From positions 1 through 64,000 of the forward strand of contig CAYQDF010000005.1 in NCBI GenBank assembly GCA_964416175.1: a stretch of 64,000 bases of DNA. The letters run 5' to 3'. This DNA is from CAYQDF01 sp964416175. GTDB lineage: Bacteria; Chloroflexota; Anaerolineae; Anaerolineales; UBA4823. Made by a program: the position numbers and the translations under genes. The first letter of the stretch is position 1. The number at the start of each line of letters is the position of its first letter. The notes under the pieces were generated by a model, which ran no database searches, was not told the origin of the DNA, and saw only the letters and a program-made list of their open reading frames with translations. Of this stretch, positions 17,154 through 25,793 are shown in pieces.

Positions 17154-18274
17154 CGTGAGAGATCCTTTAGTATCCGCAACCCATCCGTAAGGCTGAACGC
17201 GCCTTTAGGAGCCTGGCCGCGCTTCACCTTCCTTCGGAATTCGTAAATCTCGCCGTAGCGGAATTTCCGGTAAGCCTGGACCATCACTCCAATCCCGGCG
17301 CCTATCAGGGCCAGGCCGAAGAAAAACAGTCCACCTTCGTCGTCTCCGGCGCTGGCAGCAAAGTAAAAGACGAGCGCGGAGGCATCCACCGCGAGCAGTG
17401 CGCCGAGTGCCATGCCCCCGACAAGGATCGCCGCCCGGTAGAGGGTCGAGCCGGGCGCCTTCCCATACAAGACCTGTCCATTGTAGCCATCCACTGCCAC
17501 CTGGTAAGCGCGCCTCCGGTGTTCATAGCGCAGGACCCACAGGGGATAATAAACGATCCCCATCCGCTGGCGCAGGTAGCGCACAAATATCTGCCCGATG
17601 CGGTCCAGGTTGGCTCTGTCTTCCACCTGGCCGCTGAATTCCTGCTCGGCTTCCTTCCTGGCTTCGCTCAGCAGGCCTACAGGTTCGAAGACCATCCCAA
17701 CGGAGTGCAAAAAATCGGCGTTGAAAGGTTCGAGTTGCGGGTCAATGCGTGGCACCGCCTCCACGCCAAATTCACCCACGTCGCAGGCTGCAGCGTTCCA
17801 GGTCATATCTTCGACTACTCGCACTTCGCGCGGCTCGTACCGGGCGTCGTCGCCGCTGCCCACCTTCTTCTCGCCAAAGACCCAGCCCAGCACCCGGCTC
17901 CAGGCAACCCAGAAGGGCAGGTAGGCAACAAAGGATTCGGTCAGCTTTGCGCCGCGTACCGCCTGCCCGGCGATCGCCCGGCTGCTGTTCAGAAATCTCC
18001 GGAGAACCGCTTCGGCATTATCCCGGTCCACCTTCAGAGGCACCTGGTAGCGGAGCAGGCCGCGCTCCCCCTTGACCATCGAGCGCAGATCGCAGTATGG
18101 GCAGCGCACGATGATCTGCCCCTCCGGGATCGGGACCATCCCTCCACAATTGGGACAGGCCAGACCTTGCATGGCCTCGCTCGCCTCTGCAGGGGAGGCG
18201 CTCTTCTCGACGAGCAGCTGCCCCTCGACCTGTGATCCTGGCGTGGGGATTTCCTCGACCAGCTCTTCCGTCAT
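17150..18274 (-). CDS. zinc-ribbon membrane protein, second gene of a zinc-ribbon operon
   Basis: About 374 residues. A zinc ribbon CPNCGGMVP and CPYCDLRSM lies near residues 40-65. A large soluble region contains SFVAYLPFWVAWSRV and a YYPLWVLRYEHRRRAYQV stretch, and two C-terminal membrane segments span about residues 285-335. The tail is basic. The start is ATG 18274, which overlaps the upstream stop as ATGA; the longer frame upstream is out of character. The YxPxW motifs also occur in the first gene, so the two may be distant paralogues. No known catalytic motif is seen; membrane-anchored scaffold or redox-metal roles are possible. Confidence 0.7.
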   Translation of the reverse strand: MTEELVEEIPTPGSQVEGQLLVEKSASPAEASEAMQGLACPNCGGMVPIPEGQIIVRCPYCDLRSMVKGERGLLRYQVPLKVDRDNAEAVLRRFLNSSRAIAGQAVRGAKLTESFVAYLPFWVAWSRVLGWVFGEKKVGSGDDARYEPREVRVVEDMTWNAAACDVGEFGVEAVPRIDPQLEPFNADFLHSVGMVFEPVGLLSEARKEAEQEFSGQVEDRANLDRIGQIFVRYLRQRMGIVYYPLWVLRYEHRRRAYQVAVDGYNGQVLYGKAPGSTLYRAAILVGGMALGALLAVDASALVFYFAASAGDDEGGLFFFGLALIGAGIGVMVQAYRKFRYGEIYEFRRKVKRGQAPKGAFSLTDGLRILKDLSR

Positions 18275-19080
18275 ACTTTCGCCGCCACCCAAATCGCCAG
18301 CATGAACAGGGCCGGCGCCGCGAGTATTCCCAGGCCGGTGCAGCCAATCAACCCAAGGCTGAAGCCTTCGCCGCCGTCGATGATCGCCCCGATCACCGGG
18401 AAGGTTGCCAGGCAAAGGAAGACCAGCGCCGAGACTCCCCCCGCCAGGCGGTACGGATGCTCCGCCTTGGCCGGAAAGATATTGGCGAAGACACCCCCGG
18501 TGGCTCCCTCCACCAGGGCTGTAAAAGAGGTGCCCTGGAAGGAATATTTAAAGGTGTACAGCGGGATGTGCACGAGCGCCCGCTCGACAAGCTGCTCTTT
18601 CGGGATGTTCTGCACAGCCAGCCAGCCCAGGGCGGTCTCCAGAGGTACCGTCGGCGGGTGCGAATGCGCGTCCAGCGATTCGTCGTACCTGCGCAGATCA
18701 CCTGCGGGCAGCTTCAGCCGGCGGATCTCCGTGACCGAGGTCGCGGCAGCCGGGACCTGCAGGAACTGCTCGCTGCCGTTTTCGAAGCGCCGCTTGAAGT
18801 GCCAGACCGGAAAATATTCGAATGAACTCCCCTGCAGCTTCGCCTTCTTGTCCAGGTCTTTGACCGTCTCGTTCCCCGCCATCCAGCGCGCCAGCGATCC
18901 GCGCGCCTTATCCTCGTCCAGGGTTGGCGCCAGATACCAGTGGAAGACCACCTGGGATTTATCCAGGTACACCGTGGAACCGCAGAAGGGACACGCGAGG
19001 AAGATCTGCCCTTCATCAGGGTGGAGCTCGCCGCCGCATTGGGTGCACCGGAGCCCCGTCATTTGTGGGCTGTCGCTCAT
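18271..19080 (-). CDS. zinc-ribbon membrane protein, first gene of a zinc-ribbon operon
   Basis: A 269-residue protein with CTQCGGELH and CPFCGSTVY at about residues 12-36. A soluble domain includes SSFEYFPVWHFKRRFENG, and two or three membrane segments fill residues 205-269. The start is the first ATG; a perfect TATAAT (19093-19088) ends 7 bases before it, so the transcript is predicted to be leaderless. It overlaps the second gene by ATGA. Function unknown. It is divergent from the phosphoribosyltransferase gene. Confidence 0.7.
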   Translation of the reverse strand: MSDSPQMTGLRCTQCGGELHPDEGQIFLACPFCGSTVYLDKSQVVFHWYLAPTLDEDKARGSLARWMAGNETVKDLDKKAKLQGSSFEYFPVWHFKRRFENGSEQFLQVPAAATSVTEIRRLKLPAGDLRRYDESLDAHSHPPTVPLETALGWLAVQNIPKEQLVERALVHIPLYTFKYSFQGTSFTALVEGATGGVFANIFPAKAEHPYRLAGGVSALVFLCLATFPVIGAIIDGGEGFSLGLIGCTGLGILAAPALFMLAIWVAAKV

Positions 19081-19087
19081 TGGGCCA

Positions 19088-19120
19088 ATTATAGCAACCC
19101 CCGGAAAAAAACGCTATAAT
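19088..19120. promoter_or_regulatory. divergent leaderless promoters (two TATAAT boxes)
   Basis: TATAAT on the minus strand (19093-19088) and TATAAT on the plus strand (19115-19120) each end exactly 7 bases before the ATG they serve (19080 and 19128). Transcription would start at or next to the A of each start codon. Confidence 0.6.
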
Positions 19121-19127
19121 ATCCCCC

Positions 19128-19682
19128 ATGCCCGCCGAACGAAGCACTTACCCGATCGAAATTGCCGGGGTCTTCCGCCAGCTGCCCCTCTTCGAAATCC
19201 AGCCCGGACTGCGCATCGCGGTGCTTAACATCCTGGGAGATACCGAGCTGGTCGAAGCCTGTGCAGCAGCTCTAGCAAAAAAACTCGACGGCGTGGACTA
19301 CGATGTCCTGGTCACGGCTGAGGCCAAGAGCATCCCCGTGGCGCACGCCCTCTCCGTGGAGACAGGCAGACCATACGTTGTCCTGCGCAAAATCTACCGC
19401 CCCTACATGGGGGAGACCATCCAGGCGGAGACCATCTCCATCACGACCGGGAAACCACAGTCGCTTTACTTGGACGAAAAGGATCGCGACCTGCTGGCAG
19501 GGAAGCGCGTCATCCTGCTGGATGACGTGATCAGCACCGGCTCCACCCTGAACGGGATGAAGCAGGTGGTCGAGAAAGCCGGCGCGCGCGTCGTCGCCGA
19601 AGCGGCCATTCTGACCGAAGGCGAGTTATCGCGCTGGTCGCATATTGTATCCCTGGGTCACCTGCCGCTGTTTACGGACTGA
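19128..19682 (+). CDS. adenine phosphoribosyltransferase-like protein
   Basis: A 184-residue type I phosphoribosyltransferase. The PRPP-binding motif VILLDDVISTGST lies near residues 128-140. The N-terminal part (VTAEAKSIPVAHALSVETGRP) resembles the Apt/Xpt subgroup. Such enzymes salvage purine bases by transferring phosphoribose from PRPP; the base specificity (adenine or xanthine) is not decided by the visible residues. A leaderless start is predicted from the TATAAT 7 bases upstream. Its stop directly abuts the stop of the convergent methyltransferase gene. Confidence 0.85.
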   Translation: MPAERSTYPIEIAGVFRQLPLFEIQPGLRIAVLNILGDTELVEACAAALAKKLDGVDYDVLVTAEAKSIPVAHALSVETGRPYVVLRKIYRPYMGETIQAETISITTGKPQSLYLDEKDRDLLAGKRVILLDDVISTGSTLNGMKQVVEKAGARVVAEAAILTEGELSRWSHIVSLGHLPLFTD

Positions 19683-20873
19683 TCACACCCGGATCCCGTC
19701 AGGGGGAAAGCAAACCACGACGACAGGCCTGCCTTGCAGGTGAGTTAAAAACACGATCCGCTCCACTTCTCCGCTAAGCTTCAGCTTCCGGAGCAATTCT
19801 TCCGGCTGGATAGGCGAGCCGCGCTTCTTCACCACTACCCGGCCCACACCCCTTTCCCTCAAGTAAGACCTAAGCGGTTTGACCCCAAACGGAAACCAGT
19901 CTTCGATCTTCCAGACCCGGGCAAAAGGCGTGGCGACCAGGTCATCCCCGGTCAGGTAGGCGATATCCGGGTCGAGCTGGGCGGCGTTCAGGGCCGTCCC
20001 CAGGATCGCAACCAGGCCGGCGCGCATGACCGCCGGATCGGGCTCATACAGGTAAGCCCTTGGCTGGCTGATTGGAAGAGGGCCTTCCCGGCCAGAGCCT
20101 TTCAGTGTTTGCGCGCCAGGCAGCACCGTTGCCCGCCGGGAGGCAGACCTGAGCGGGCCGAACCACAGGACAGCTTCTTTCAGCTCCCCGTGCAGAGATA
20201 TGAACTCCACCTCGGCATCGAATCCGGACAGCTCACCCAGGTCAACGCCGGGGGAAATCTTGACCCCCAGCGCAGGAAAATCCACCAGCCAGGACTCTAT
20301 GACTGCCAGGGGCGGGGAGTAGTCGCGGACCGAGAAGACTCGCCCAGAATCACGCCGCCGGGAGGGATCGAAGAACAGCGCGATATCACGAGATACCCAG
20401 AGAGGCAGCTGCCGCTCGAGGTCGGCCTGGACCAGCCTTGCATGGTCGCTCAAGCCCAGAACAGCCAGGTTCTCCCTCGCCATCGCCAGCCTCAGGGGAT
20501 CCCTGTCTACCCCAAGGGTTCGGGTCACCTGAGCCAGAGCGATCGTGTCCCCGCCGACGGAGCAGCCCAGATCTGCAACCAGGCTGAATTCACGAAAGCG
20601 CGTTGCCCGGTGGGACGCCACTTCGTAAGGCGTCGCCTGTTCAAGCGCCTCCCGCGTCAGGTACAGCCGCTCGGCGAACGGGAATTTGTCAGCCGCCTTC
20701 CTGCGCAGGATTGCGGTCTCCAGGGCTGCCCGAGCGAGGTCCGGCGGGAAATCCCGCACCAGGTGCTGGAAGCAGGGTAGATATTCTTCTTCACGCGGCG
20801 CAAGCGCCATCGCGGCTTCCAGGGCGGCCTGGCCGGCCTCCGTCAGGAGGGATCTAAAGCCCATGATGTCCAC
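19683..20873 (-). CDS. class I SAM-dependent methyltransferase with THUMP-like C-terminal domain
   Basis: A 396-residue protein. The Rossmann methyltransferase core has motif I VADLGCSVGGDT near residue 100, the acidic GVDRDPLRL, and FFDPSRR as the motif IV equivalent near 167. The C-terminal 90 residues (WFPFGVKPLRSYLRERGVGRVVVKKRG) match the THUMP-like domain (PF18096) found on this methyltransferase group. RNA methylation is the likely activity; the target is unknown. The GTG at 20873 is preferred since TAAAAT (20885-20880) lies 6 bases before it; an in-frame ATG lies 3 codons later. Confidence 0.8.
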   Translation of the reverse strand: MDIMGFRSLLTEAGQAALEAAMALAPREEEYLPCFQHLVRDFPPDLARAALETAILRRKAADKFPFAERLYLTREALEQATPYEVASHRATRFREFSLVADLGCSVGGDTIALAQVTRTLGVDRDPLRLAMARENLAVLGLSDHARLVQADLERQLPLWVSRDIALFFDPSRRRDSGRVFSVRDYSPPLAVIESWLVDFPALGVKISPGVDLGELSGFDAEVEFISLHGELKEAVLWFGPLRSASRRATVLPGAQTLKGSGREGPLPISQPRAYLYEPDPAVMRAGLVAILGTALNAAQLDPDIAYLTGDDLVATPFARVWKIEDWFPFGVKPLRSYLRERGVGRVVVKKRGSPIQPEELLRKLKLSGEVERIVFLTHLQGRPVVVVCFPPDGIRV

Positions 20874-20907
20874 ACCGATATTTTAGTGGTTTTCTGCAAA
20901 ATCAGCA

Positions 20908-20936
20908 TTGTAGAGAACTTTCCTGCGGTCTATAAT
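20908..20936 (+). promoter_or_regulatory. sigma70-type promoter TTGTAG-N17-TATAAT
   Basis: Consensus spacing and a perfect -10 ahead of the membrane protein gene at 20978. The leader of about 35 bases carries AGGAGG. Confidence 0.6.
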
Positions 20937-20977
20937 TGGAGTGTTTTTATCTAATATTGACCAGGAGGATTCCTATT

Positions 20978-21595
20978 ATGAAAATTCAATTTGTCCGGTT
21001 CGGGGGTTGGAGCGCCTTGATCGTCGGAGTTCTTTCCCTCCTGTACGCATTGTTCTACCTGGTGATCGCCAGGCGGGCCGAGTATGCCGGGAACCTGGGC
21101 AGCTGGACCATCCTGGCGGTCAGCGGCATCTTCTCCAGCGCTGTTTATGTCGCCCTGTACCAGATTTTGAAAACGAAGGGAGGAGGCTTTGAGCTGTGGG
21201 CGCTGGTTCTCGGAGCAGCCGCCAGCCTGGCAACCCTTCAGCATGGGACCTACGAGGCTTTGCTCGTCCGGACGATGCGGTTCGCCGACGGACCCACCCG
21301 TGAGGCGATCGACACGGCTCGGCGGCTCTTCTCGGAAGTCGATCCGGCCGGGTTGAGCGCATTCCTCCTGGTCGGGATCGCGACCTTTCTGTTCAGCTGG
21401 CTCATTCTTCGCAGCGGAGAACTGCCCATCGGCCTGGGATACCTTGGCATCATCAACGCGGTTTTGCTGGCGGTGCTCTTTTTCGCAAGCGCAAATGCGA
21501 TGCGGACGCTGATCCTGATCTCCGGCGGATTGACCTCCGTGGTCGTCGGCCCAGCCTGGTGGATCTGGCTCGGCATTTCGCTTCAGAGAACTTAG
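20978..21595 (+). CDS. multi-pass membrane protein, DUF4386-like
   Basis: A 205-residue protein with about six membrane segments, starting MKIQFVRFGGWSALIVGVL and ending at a hydrophobic C-terminus. The pattern is similar to DUF4386-type proteins, but I cannot confirm membership. The start is fixed by AGGAGG about 9 bases upstream of the ATG at 20978, within a clear promoter-leader arrangement. No residues suggesting catalysis are visible. It is a single-gene unit, facing the same way as murJ. Confidence 0.6.
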   Translation: MKIQFVRFGGWSALIVGVLSLLYALFYLVIARRAEYAGNLGSWTILAVSGIFSSAVYVALYQILKTKGGGFELWALVLGAAASLATLQHGTYEALLVRTMRFADGPTREAIDTARRLFSEVDPAGLSAFLLVGIATFLFSWLILRSGELPIGLGYLGIINAVLLAVLFFASANAMRTLILISGGLTSVVVGPAWWIWLGISLQRT

Positions 21596-21738
21596 CGAAG
21601 ATGCTTCCGGAGGCAGAGATGATCCTCGCGGTGGTGATCATCGTCTCTCCTTGATAGAGGCAGCCCCTTTCGCAAGGAATCTCGCCAGATGTTTGTATCC
21701 CTTAGCGGGCTTTAAACGTGTGACTTCAGGAGAGCGCC

Positions 21739-23298
21739 GTGACTACCCTCGCCCCAACACGCGAGCGGTCGAAACCGCCTGGCGGGCCGCCAATTAAACT
21801 CGGCGGGTACGCCGCCATGGCCGAGAGCGCCTGGATGGGGAGCGTCCAGGCCTCCGAAGTCCTGGAACCGCTGCGGCTGTCTCCGGCTGCCGCTCCAGCC
21901 TGGCAAAGGGTGGTCCCGCGATGGCCCTCCATCCGCCTTGCAGGACTCTACCGCCGCGAATTGAACATCGCCGAGGCCAGTTTCGTCCTCATGGTTTCTT
22001 TTTTCACCTCAGCCATGCTGGGGGCGCTGCGCCAAGTGTTGTTCAACGCCCAATTCGGCACCGGCCTCGAAGCCAACGCGTATTACGCCGCCTTCCGCCT
22101 CCCGGACACCCTGTTCAGCCTGATCGCCGGGGGAGCGCTTTCCAGCGCGATGATCCCGGTGTTGTTGGGCGCCCAGCGAGCAGGCGGAAGCAAGGCGGCC
22201 TGGCGTCTGACCAATCTGGTGTTCACGACCCTTTTGGCGGTCTTCGCGCTGGTCGTACTTGCTGGCGAGATTCTCACGCCTGCCTTTGTTAACCATCTGC
22301 TGGCCCCAGGTTTTGATCCGGAGACCGCATCCCTGACCGTTCAGTTAACCCGCCTGATGCTCTTTCAGCCGCTGATCCTGGCAATGGGGAGCGTCGCCAC
22401 GGCCGTTTTGAACAGCCGCAACCAGTTCGTCCCGACCGCCCTCTCCGTGCTCGGCCACAACGTTGCCCTTATTCTCGGCATCCTGGCAGGGAGCGCGTTT
22501 CCCAGGCTCGGCATCTATGGCCCGACGCTGGGCGTCGTCGGCGGGGCCATCTTGCAGGTCTTGATCCTCCTGCCAGCTGTCGGAGAAGGAGGTCAGAGTT
22601 TTTCCTTCGCTTGGGATCTGGCCGATAAACGCCTGAGGGAGATCGTCCGCTTGCTGGTCCCGAATGGGCTTTCCGTCAGCATCAATTACGCTGGATTTAT
22701 CGTCGATACCGCCTTCGCATCGAAAGCCGCCGAGCTGGCTGGTCTCCCGGCCCTCTACAACGCCTGGCTCCTGGTGGGACTGCCCATCGCCCTGCTCGGC
22801 CAGGCTATCGGCCAGGCAGCTTTCCCCCGGCTGGCGGCGCACGCCGAGGCAGCCGATTGGGTCCAGATGCGCCGCGCGCTCTACCGCTCCCTGGGGGCTG
22901 CCATCGGGCTGGCGATCCCGGCTGCGGCTGTTCTGATCCTGGTCGGGAGGTTCGCCATCCGCATCCTCTTCGAGCGGGGGAAGTTCAACGCCGCGGCGGG
23001 AGATCTGACCTACAGCGCGCTGGTGGTGTACGCCCTGGCGCTGCCAGCCTACGTGGCGACGGAGCTGGTCACGCGCGGGTTGATCGCCTTGCGCGACACC
23101 CGGACTCCCCTCGCCACGAACACCCTGCAGCTCCTGGGCCGCGCGGCATTAATGGCAGCTTACATCCCGGGCGTGGGTGTGGTCGCAGTCCCGGCGGCAT
23201 TTGCAGTCACCGCCACCCTCGAAACGCTGACCTTGACATCTGCGCTTCTCATCAAACTTCGCGGATTGATCAACTTCCAACCAGGGGAAAGGGGATAG
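21739..23298 (+). CDS. murJ: lipid II flippase MurJ
   Basis: A 519-residue multi-pass protein of the MviN/MurJ family. It has about 13-14 membrane segments and the typical motif stretch GLEANAYYAAFRLPDTLFSLIAGGALSSA split over residues 110-140, plus NSRNQFVPTALSVLGHN. MurJ moves undecaprenyl-linked peptidoglycan precursors across the inner membrane. The first 70 residues are a soluble extension not seen in standard members; the GTG at 21739 has AGGAG upstream, which supports it, although a later start is possible. The stop lies inside a hairpin shared with the convergent oxidoreductase gene. Confidence 0.9.
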   Translation: MTTLAPTRERSKPPGGPPIKLGGYAAMAESAWMGSVQASEVLEPLRLSPAAAPAWQRVVPRWPSIRLAGLYRRELNIAEASFVLMVSFFTSAMLGALRQVLFNAQFGTGLEANAYYAAFRLPDTLFSLIAGGALSSAMIPVLLGAQRAGGSKAAWRLTNLVFTTLLAVFALVVLAGEILTPAFVNHLLAPGFDPETASLTVQLTRLMLFQPLILAMGSVATAVLNSRNQFVPTALSVLGHNVALILGILAGSAFPRLGIYGPTLGVVGGAILQVLILLPAVGEGGQSFSFAWDLADKRLREIVRLLVPNGLSVSINYAGFIVDTAFASKAAELAGLPALYNAWLLVGLPIALLGQAIGQAAFPRLAAHAEAADWVQMRRALYRSLGAAIGLAIPAAAVLILVGRFAIRILFERGKFNAAAGDLTYSALVVYALALPAYVATELVTRGLIALRDTRTPLATNTLQLLGRAALMAAYIPGVGVVAVPAAFAVTATLETLTLTSALLIKLRGLINFQPGERG

Positions 23299-23329
23299 GG
23301 AAACCCCATGCCCTTGTCCCCCTATCCCC
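23291..23329. terminator. bidirectional hairpin containing both stop codons
   Basis: GGGGATAGGG (23291-23300) and its exact complement CCCTATCCCC (23320-23329) form a 10-bp stem. The TAG of murJ is in the left arm and the TAG of the convergent oxidoreductase gene is in the right arm. There is no clear T-run, so termination is inferred. Confidence 0.45.
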
Positions 23330-24626
23330 TCTGCCCCAGCATGACCTTCGCCGCCCTCCGCCCGATCTCGACAGCAAAATTCGTCCCTCGGTCCCAGGGA
23401 TAAACCTGGCTCATGCTGGCGAAGTACAACCCCAGGATGGGAGTCTGGATGGCCGGGATCTTCCGGGAATGGTCCACTTCGGGGATGGGTTGGGCGTAGC
23501 TGGTTCGGAACAGCCAGCTCTCCTTCACCCAGGACGGATCGAACGCCGGATTGAAGCGCGGCAGGGTGGGCAGAAAACGGTCCAGCAGTTCTCCCTTGCT
23601 CAAGCGGAAGTACTCGTGGTCGGGGTCCAGGTAATCGCCGATGTAAACGATGTGCTCCCCCCCAAAATACCTCGCCGGGACGAAATTCGTGTGTTCGACC
23701 AGCGCCAGGTAAGGATACCCGGCGGATTTGGGGAGGTTGAACCAGTAGTATCCTTCCTCGGAAAGCTGCCGGCTGAGCGCCAGGATCAGCACGACCGCCC
23801 CCATACTCTTGAGCTCCAGCAATTCGCGCAGGTAGCCCTCCGGCAGATCAGGGGCCAGACGCGCCAGGAGGGCAGGGGACGTCGTCACCAGGCATTGATC
23901 GAATGGCTGGCTTCCCCCCGCGAGCGAGAGCGTGATGGTCCCGGCCGGCTCTCCCTGGATGTGGTCCACCGGGGTCGAGAGATGGATCGTCACCCCCAGT
24001 TCCCGCAACCGGCCGGCAAAGGCATCGGCGAACGCCTGGAACCCACCCTCGAAAGTCCCCAGGCGGGTGGTGCGCGCTTTGAGGCGCGCCCACATCCAGG
24101 CCATATTGACGTTTTTGTAGTGCGGTCCAAATTTGCCGACCAGGAGGGGTTGCCACATCAGCTCGTACACCCGGTCCCCCGCCCACCTGCGCATCCAGCT
24201 GTCGGCGGTCACGCGTTCCAGCGACCGCCAGTTGTTCGTCAGGCGCAGGTACAGCCCGACCAGCCCAAACCGCGCCTTGCCGATCCCCCAGCCAAGGCCG
24301 GGGAAGAGCAGAGCCGTCCGGATCGAATCGAAGGGGTAGAACTTCCCCGCGTGATAGACCACCGTGTAAGGCCGTGGGAAGAGCACCTTTTCCCGCCAAC
24401 CCAGCTCTTCGATGAGTCCCAGGATGTGGCGGTCCGTGGCAAACCAGTGGTGGTAGTATTTCTCGACCGACCACTCCCAGTGCGGCTGCTTGAAACCGCT
24501 CGCCAGCCCACCCACATAATCGCTTCCCTCGAAGATCGAGACGCGGCTCCCGGCGCGCGCCAGGTCATAGGCAGCCGCCATCCCCCCTATCCCCGCTCCG
24601 ATGATCGCGATCCGTTTACCTTCCAT
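23322..24626 (-). CDS. NAD(P)/FAD-dependent oxidoreductase (amine oxidase/protoporphyrinogen oxidase fold)
   Basis: A 434-residue protein that begins with the FAD-binding Rossmann motif IAIIGAGIGGMAAAYDLARAG, split over residues 6-26, followed by an acidic residue in VSIFEGSDYVGGLAS. The body resembles the family that includes protoporphyrinogen oxidase, carotenoid desaturases and UDP-galactopyranose mutase-like enzymes. A C-terminal stretch GLYFASMSQVYPWDRG fits the flavin-binding end of this group. Substrate unknown. It may be co-transcribed with the YbhN-type gene 100 bases upstream; this pairing suggests a lipid-linked glycan or prenyl substrate (inference). Confidence 0.8.
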   Translation of the reverse strand: MEGKRIAIIGAGIGGMAAAYDLARAGSRVSIFEGSDYVGGLASGFKQPHWEWSVEKYYHHWFATDRHILGLIEELGWREKVLFPRPYTVVYHAGKFYPFDSIRTALLFPGLGWGIGKARFGLVGLYLRLTNNWRSLERVTADSWMRRWAGDRVYELMWQPLLVGKFGPHYKNVNMAWMWARLKARTTRLGTFEGGFQAFADAFAGRLRELGVTIHLSTPVDHIQGEPAGTITLSLAGGSQPFDQCLVTTSPALLARLAPDLPEGYLRELLELKSMGAVVLILALSRQLSEEGYYWFNLPKSAGYPYLALVEHTNFVPARYFGGEHIVYIGDYLDPDHEYFRLSKGELLDRFLPTLPRFNPAFDPSWVKESWLFRTSYAQPIPEVDHSRKIPAIQTPILGLYFASMSQVYPWDRGTNFAVEIGRRAAKVMLGQRG

Positions 24627-24726
24627 CAGCGCCTCTCTTCAGTGAAATCGGATATGCCAGGCAGCCGGCTTCTCACCAGGAGGCGTGAATGGGCCTGAGC
24701 CGATTTACCCTGACGCCGGCCCCTTC

Positions 24727-25758
24727 CTAGTCCTCAGCGCCAGGCACACTGCCGGCCTCGCCGCGCAGCTTCCGGACCTCCGTCTGCCAGCCGATGCCGG
24801 CGCGCGCGAGATAATACGCCCCCAGCGCAGTGATGGGCAGCCAGAGGGCCACGTGCAGGATCAGAGTATAACCAGTTGCGATGGCGTGGTCCACGCCGTA
24901 CGCCACAAGGACGGCGATCCCGGGGGCGTCGAAGGTGCCCACGTAGCCCGGAGCCGATGGGATCGTCGTCGCCAGGTTGACGATCCCATTCATCAGCATG
25001 AGCGTGAAGAAGCTGACATCGAACGGGAAAGCCTGCATGACCAGCCAGTACTTGGCCGTCTCGAGCAGCCAGATCACCCCCGAGGTGAGGAAGATCATCA
25101 GCGCATCGCGGGATGAGCGCAGACCGGCCAGGCCGCCCAGGAACTGCTCGGCCAGGCCCAGCACTCGATCCCGGAACCTGCCGGGGATTGTCCGCTCGCA
25201 AACCCAATCGACGATGTGCAGCGCCCGGACCGGGAACATGGCCCCAGCCAGGAAGAGGACCAATGCACCGAGGAACACTCCTGCCCCAAAAAGGGCCAGG
25301 GACTGGATATTCCCAATGAAACCCGACGATACAGTTAAACGGGCCAGCTCGGGCAGGTTGAGGAAGACGAACCCAAGCATGACCACGCCGTCGAAAACAC
25401 GCTCGGCGATGATCGTCGCCAGGGAGGCCGAGATAGGCACCCGCTCAAAACGCCTCAGCACCAGGGCGCGCAAGACCTCGCCCGCGCGCGCCGGATAAAC
25501 GTTGTTGCCCATGTACCCGATGGCTGTGATCGGAAACAGGACCGGAGTGGAGATTGTCTTCACCGGGCGCAGCAGGTAGTGCCAGCGCCAGGCACGGATC
25601 CACACCGCAATGAAGTAAACCGCCACCCCAGGAAACAGCCACCAATAATTGGCGCCCTCCAACGCGACCCACACTTCCCCAAGGTGCAGGCCCCGCAGCG
25701 CCAGGTAAAGAAAGACCGCGCTGACCGCGACCCCGAACCACAAATGCCAGCGTCTCAT
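24727..25758 (-). CDS. YbhN/UPF0104 lysylphosphatidylglycerol synthase-type membrane protein (flippase-like)
   Basis: A 343-residue protein with about eight to nine membrane segments. It shows the LPG_synthase_TM pattern: GYMGNNVYPARAGEVLRALVL near residues 75-95 and PSAPGYVGTFDAPG near 275. Homologues include AglD-like proteins and the transmembrane half of MprF and are thought to move or modify lipids. No C-terminal aminoacyltransferase domain is present. The ATG at 25758 is preferred over the longer frame because TAGAAT (25771-25766) lies 7 bases ahead, giving a leaderless start. Confidence 0.8.
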   Translation of the reverse strand: MRRWHLWFGVAVSAVFLYLALRGLHLGEVWVALEGANYWWLFPGVAVYFIAVWIRAWRWHYLLRPVKTISTPVLFPITAIGYMGNNVYPARAGEVLRALVLRRFERVPISASLATIIAERVFDGVVMLGFVFLNLPELARLTVSSGFIGNIQSLALFGAGVFLGALVLFLAGAMFPVRALHIVDWVCERTIPGRFRDRVLGLAEQFLGGLAGLRSSRDALMIFLTSGVIWLLETAKYWLVMQAFPFDVSFFTLMLMNGIVNLATTIPSAPGYVGTFDAPGIAVLVAYGVDHAIATGYTLILHVALWLPITALGAYYLARAGIGWQTEVRKLRGEAGSVPGAED

Positions 25759-25765
25759 TGCGCGA

Positions 25766-25787
25766 ATTCTACCACCTTCACTATAAT
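25766..25787. promoter_or_regulatory. divergent leaderless promoters (TAGAAT minus, TATAAT plus)
   Basis: TAGAAT (25771-25766) faces the YbhN-type gene and ends 7 bases before its ATG. TATAAT (25782-25787) faces the redoxin gene and ends 6 bases before its ATG. The two start codons are only 35 bases apart. Confidence 0.55.
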
Positions 25788-25793
25788 AACCAC

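Noticed and set aside
19682..19683. possible missing terminator or fusion between the phosphoribosyltransferase and methyltransferase genes
   Set aside because: The genes are convergent and simply abut at their stop codons; both proteins end normally.
22857..24698. 613-codon plus-strand open frame across murJ and the oxidoreductase gene
   Set aside because: It overlaps two well-supported genes, has low-complexity Pro/Arg/His-rich composition and no recognisable domain; long antisense frames are expected at this GC content.
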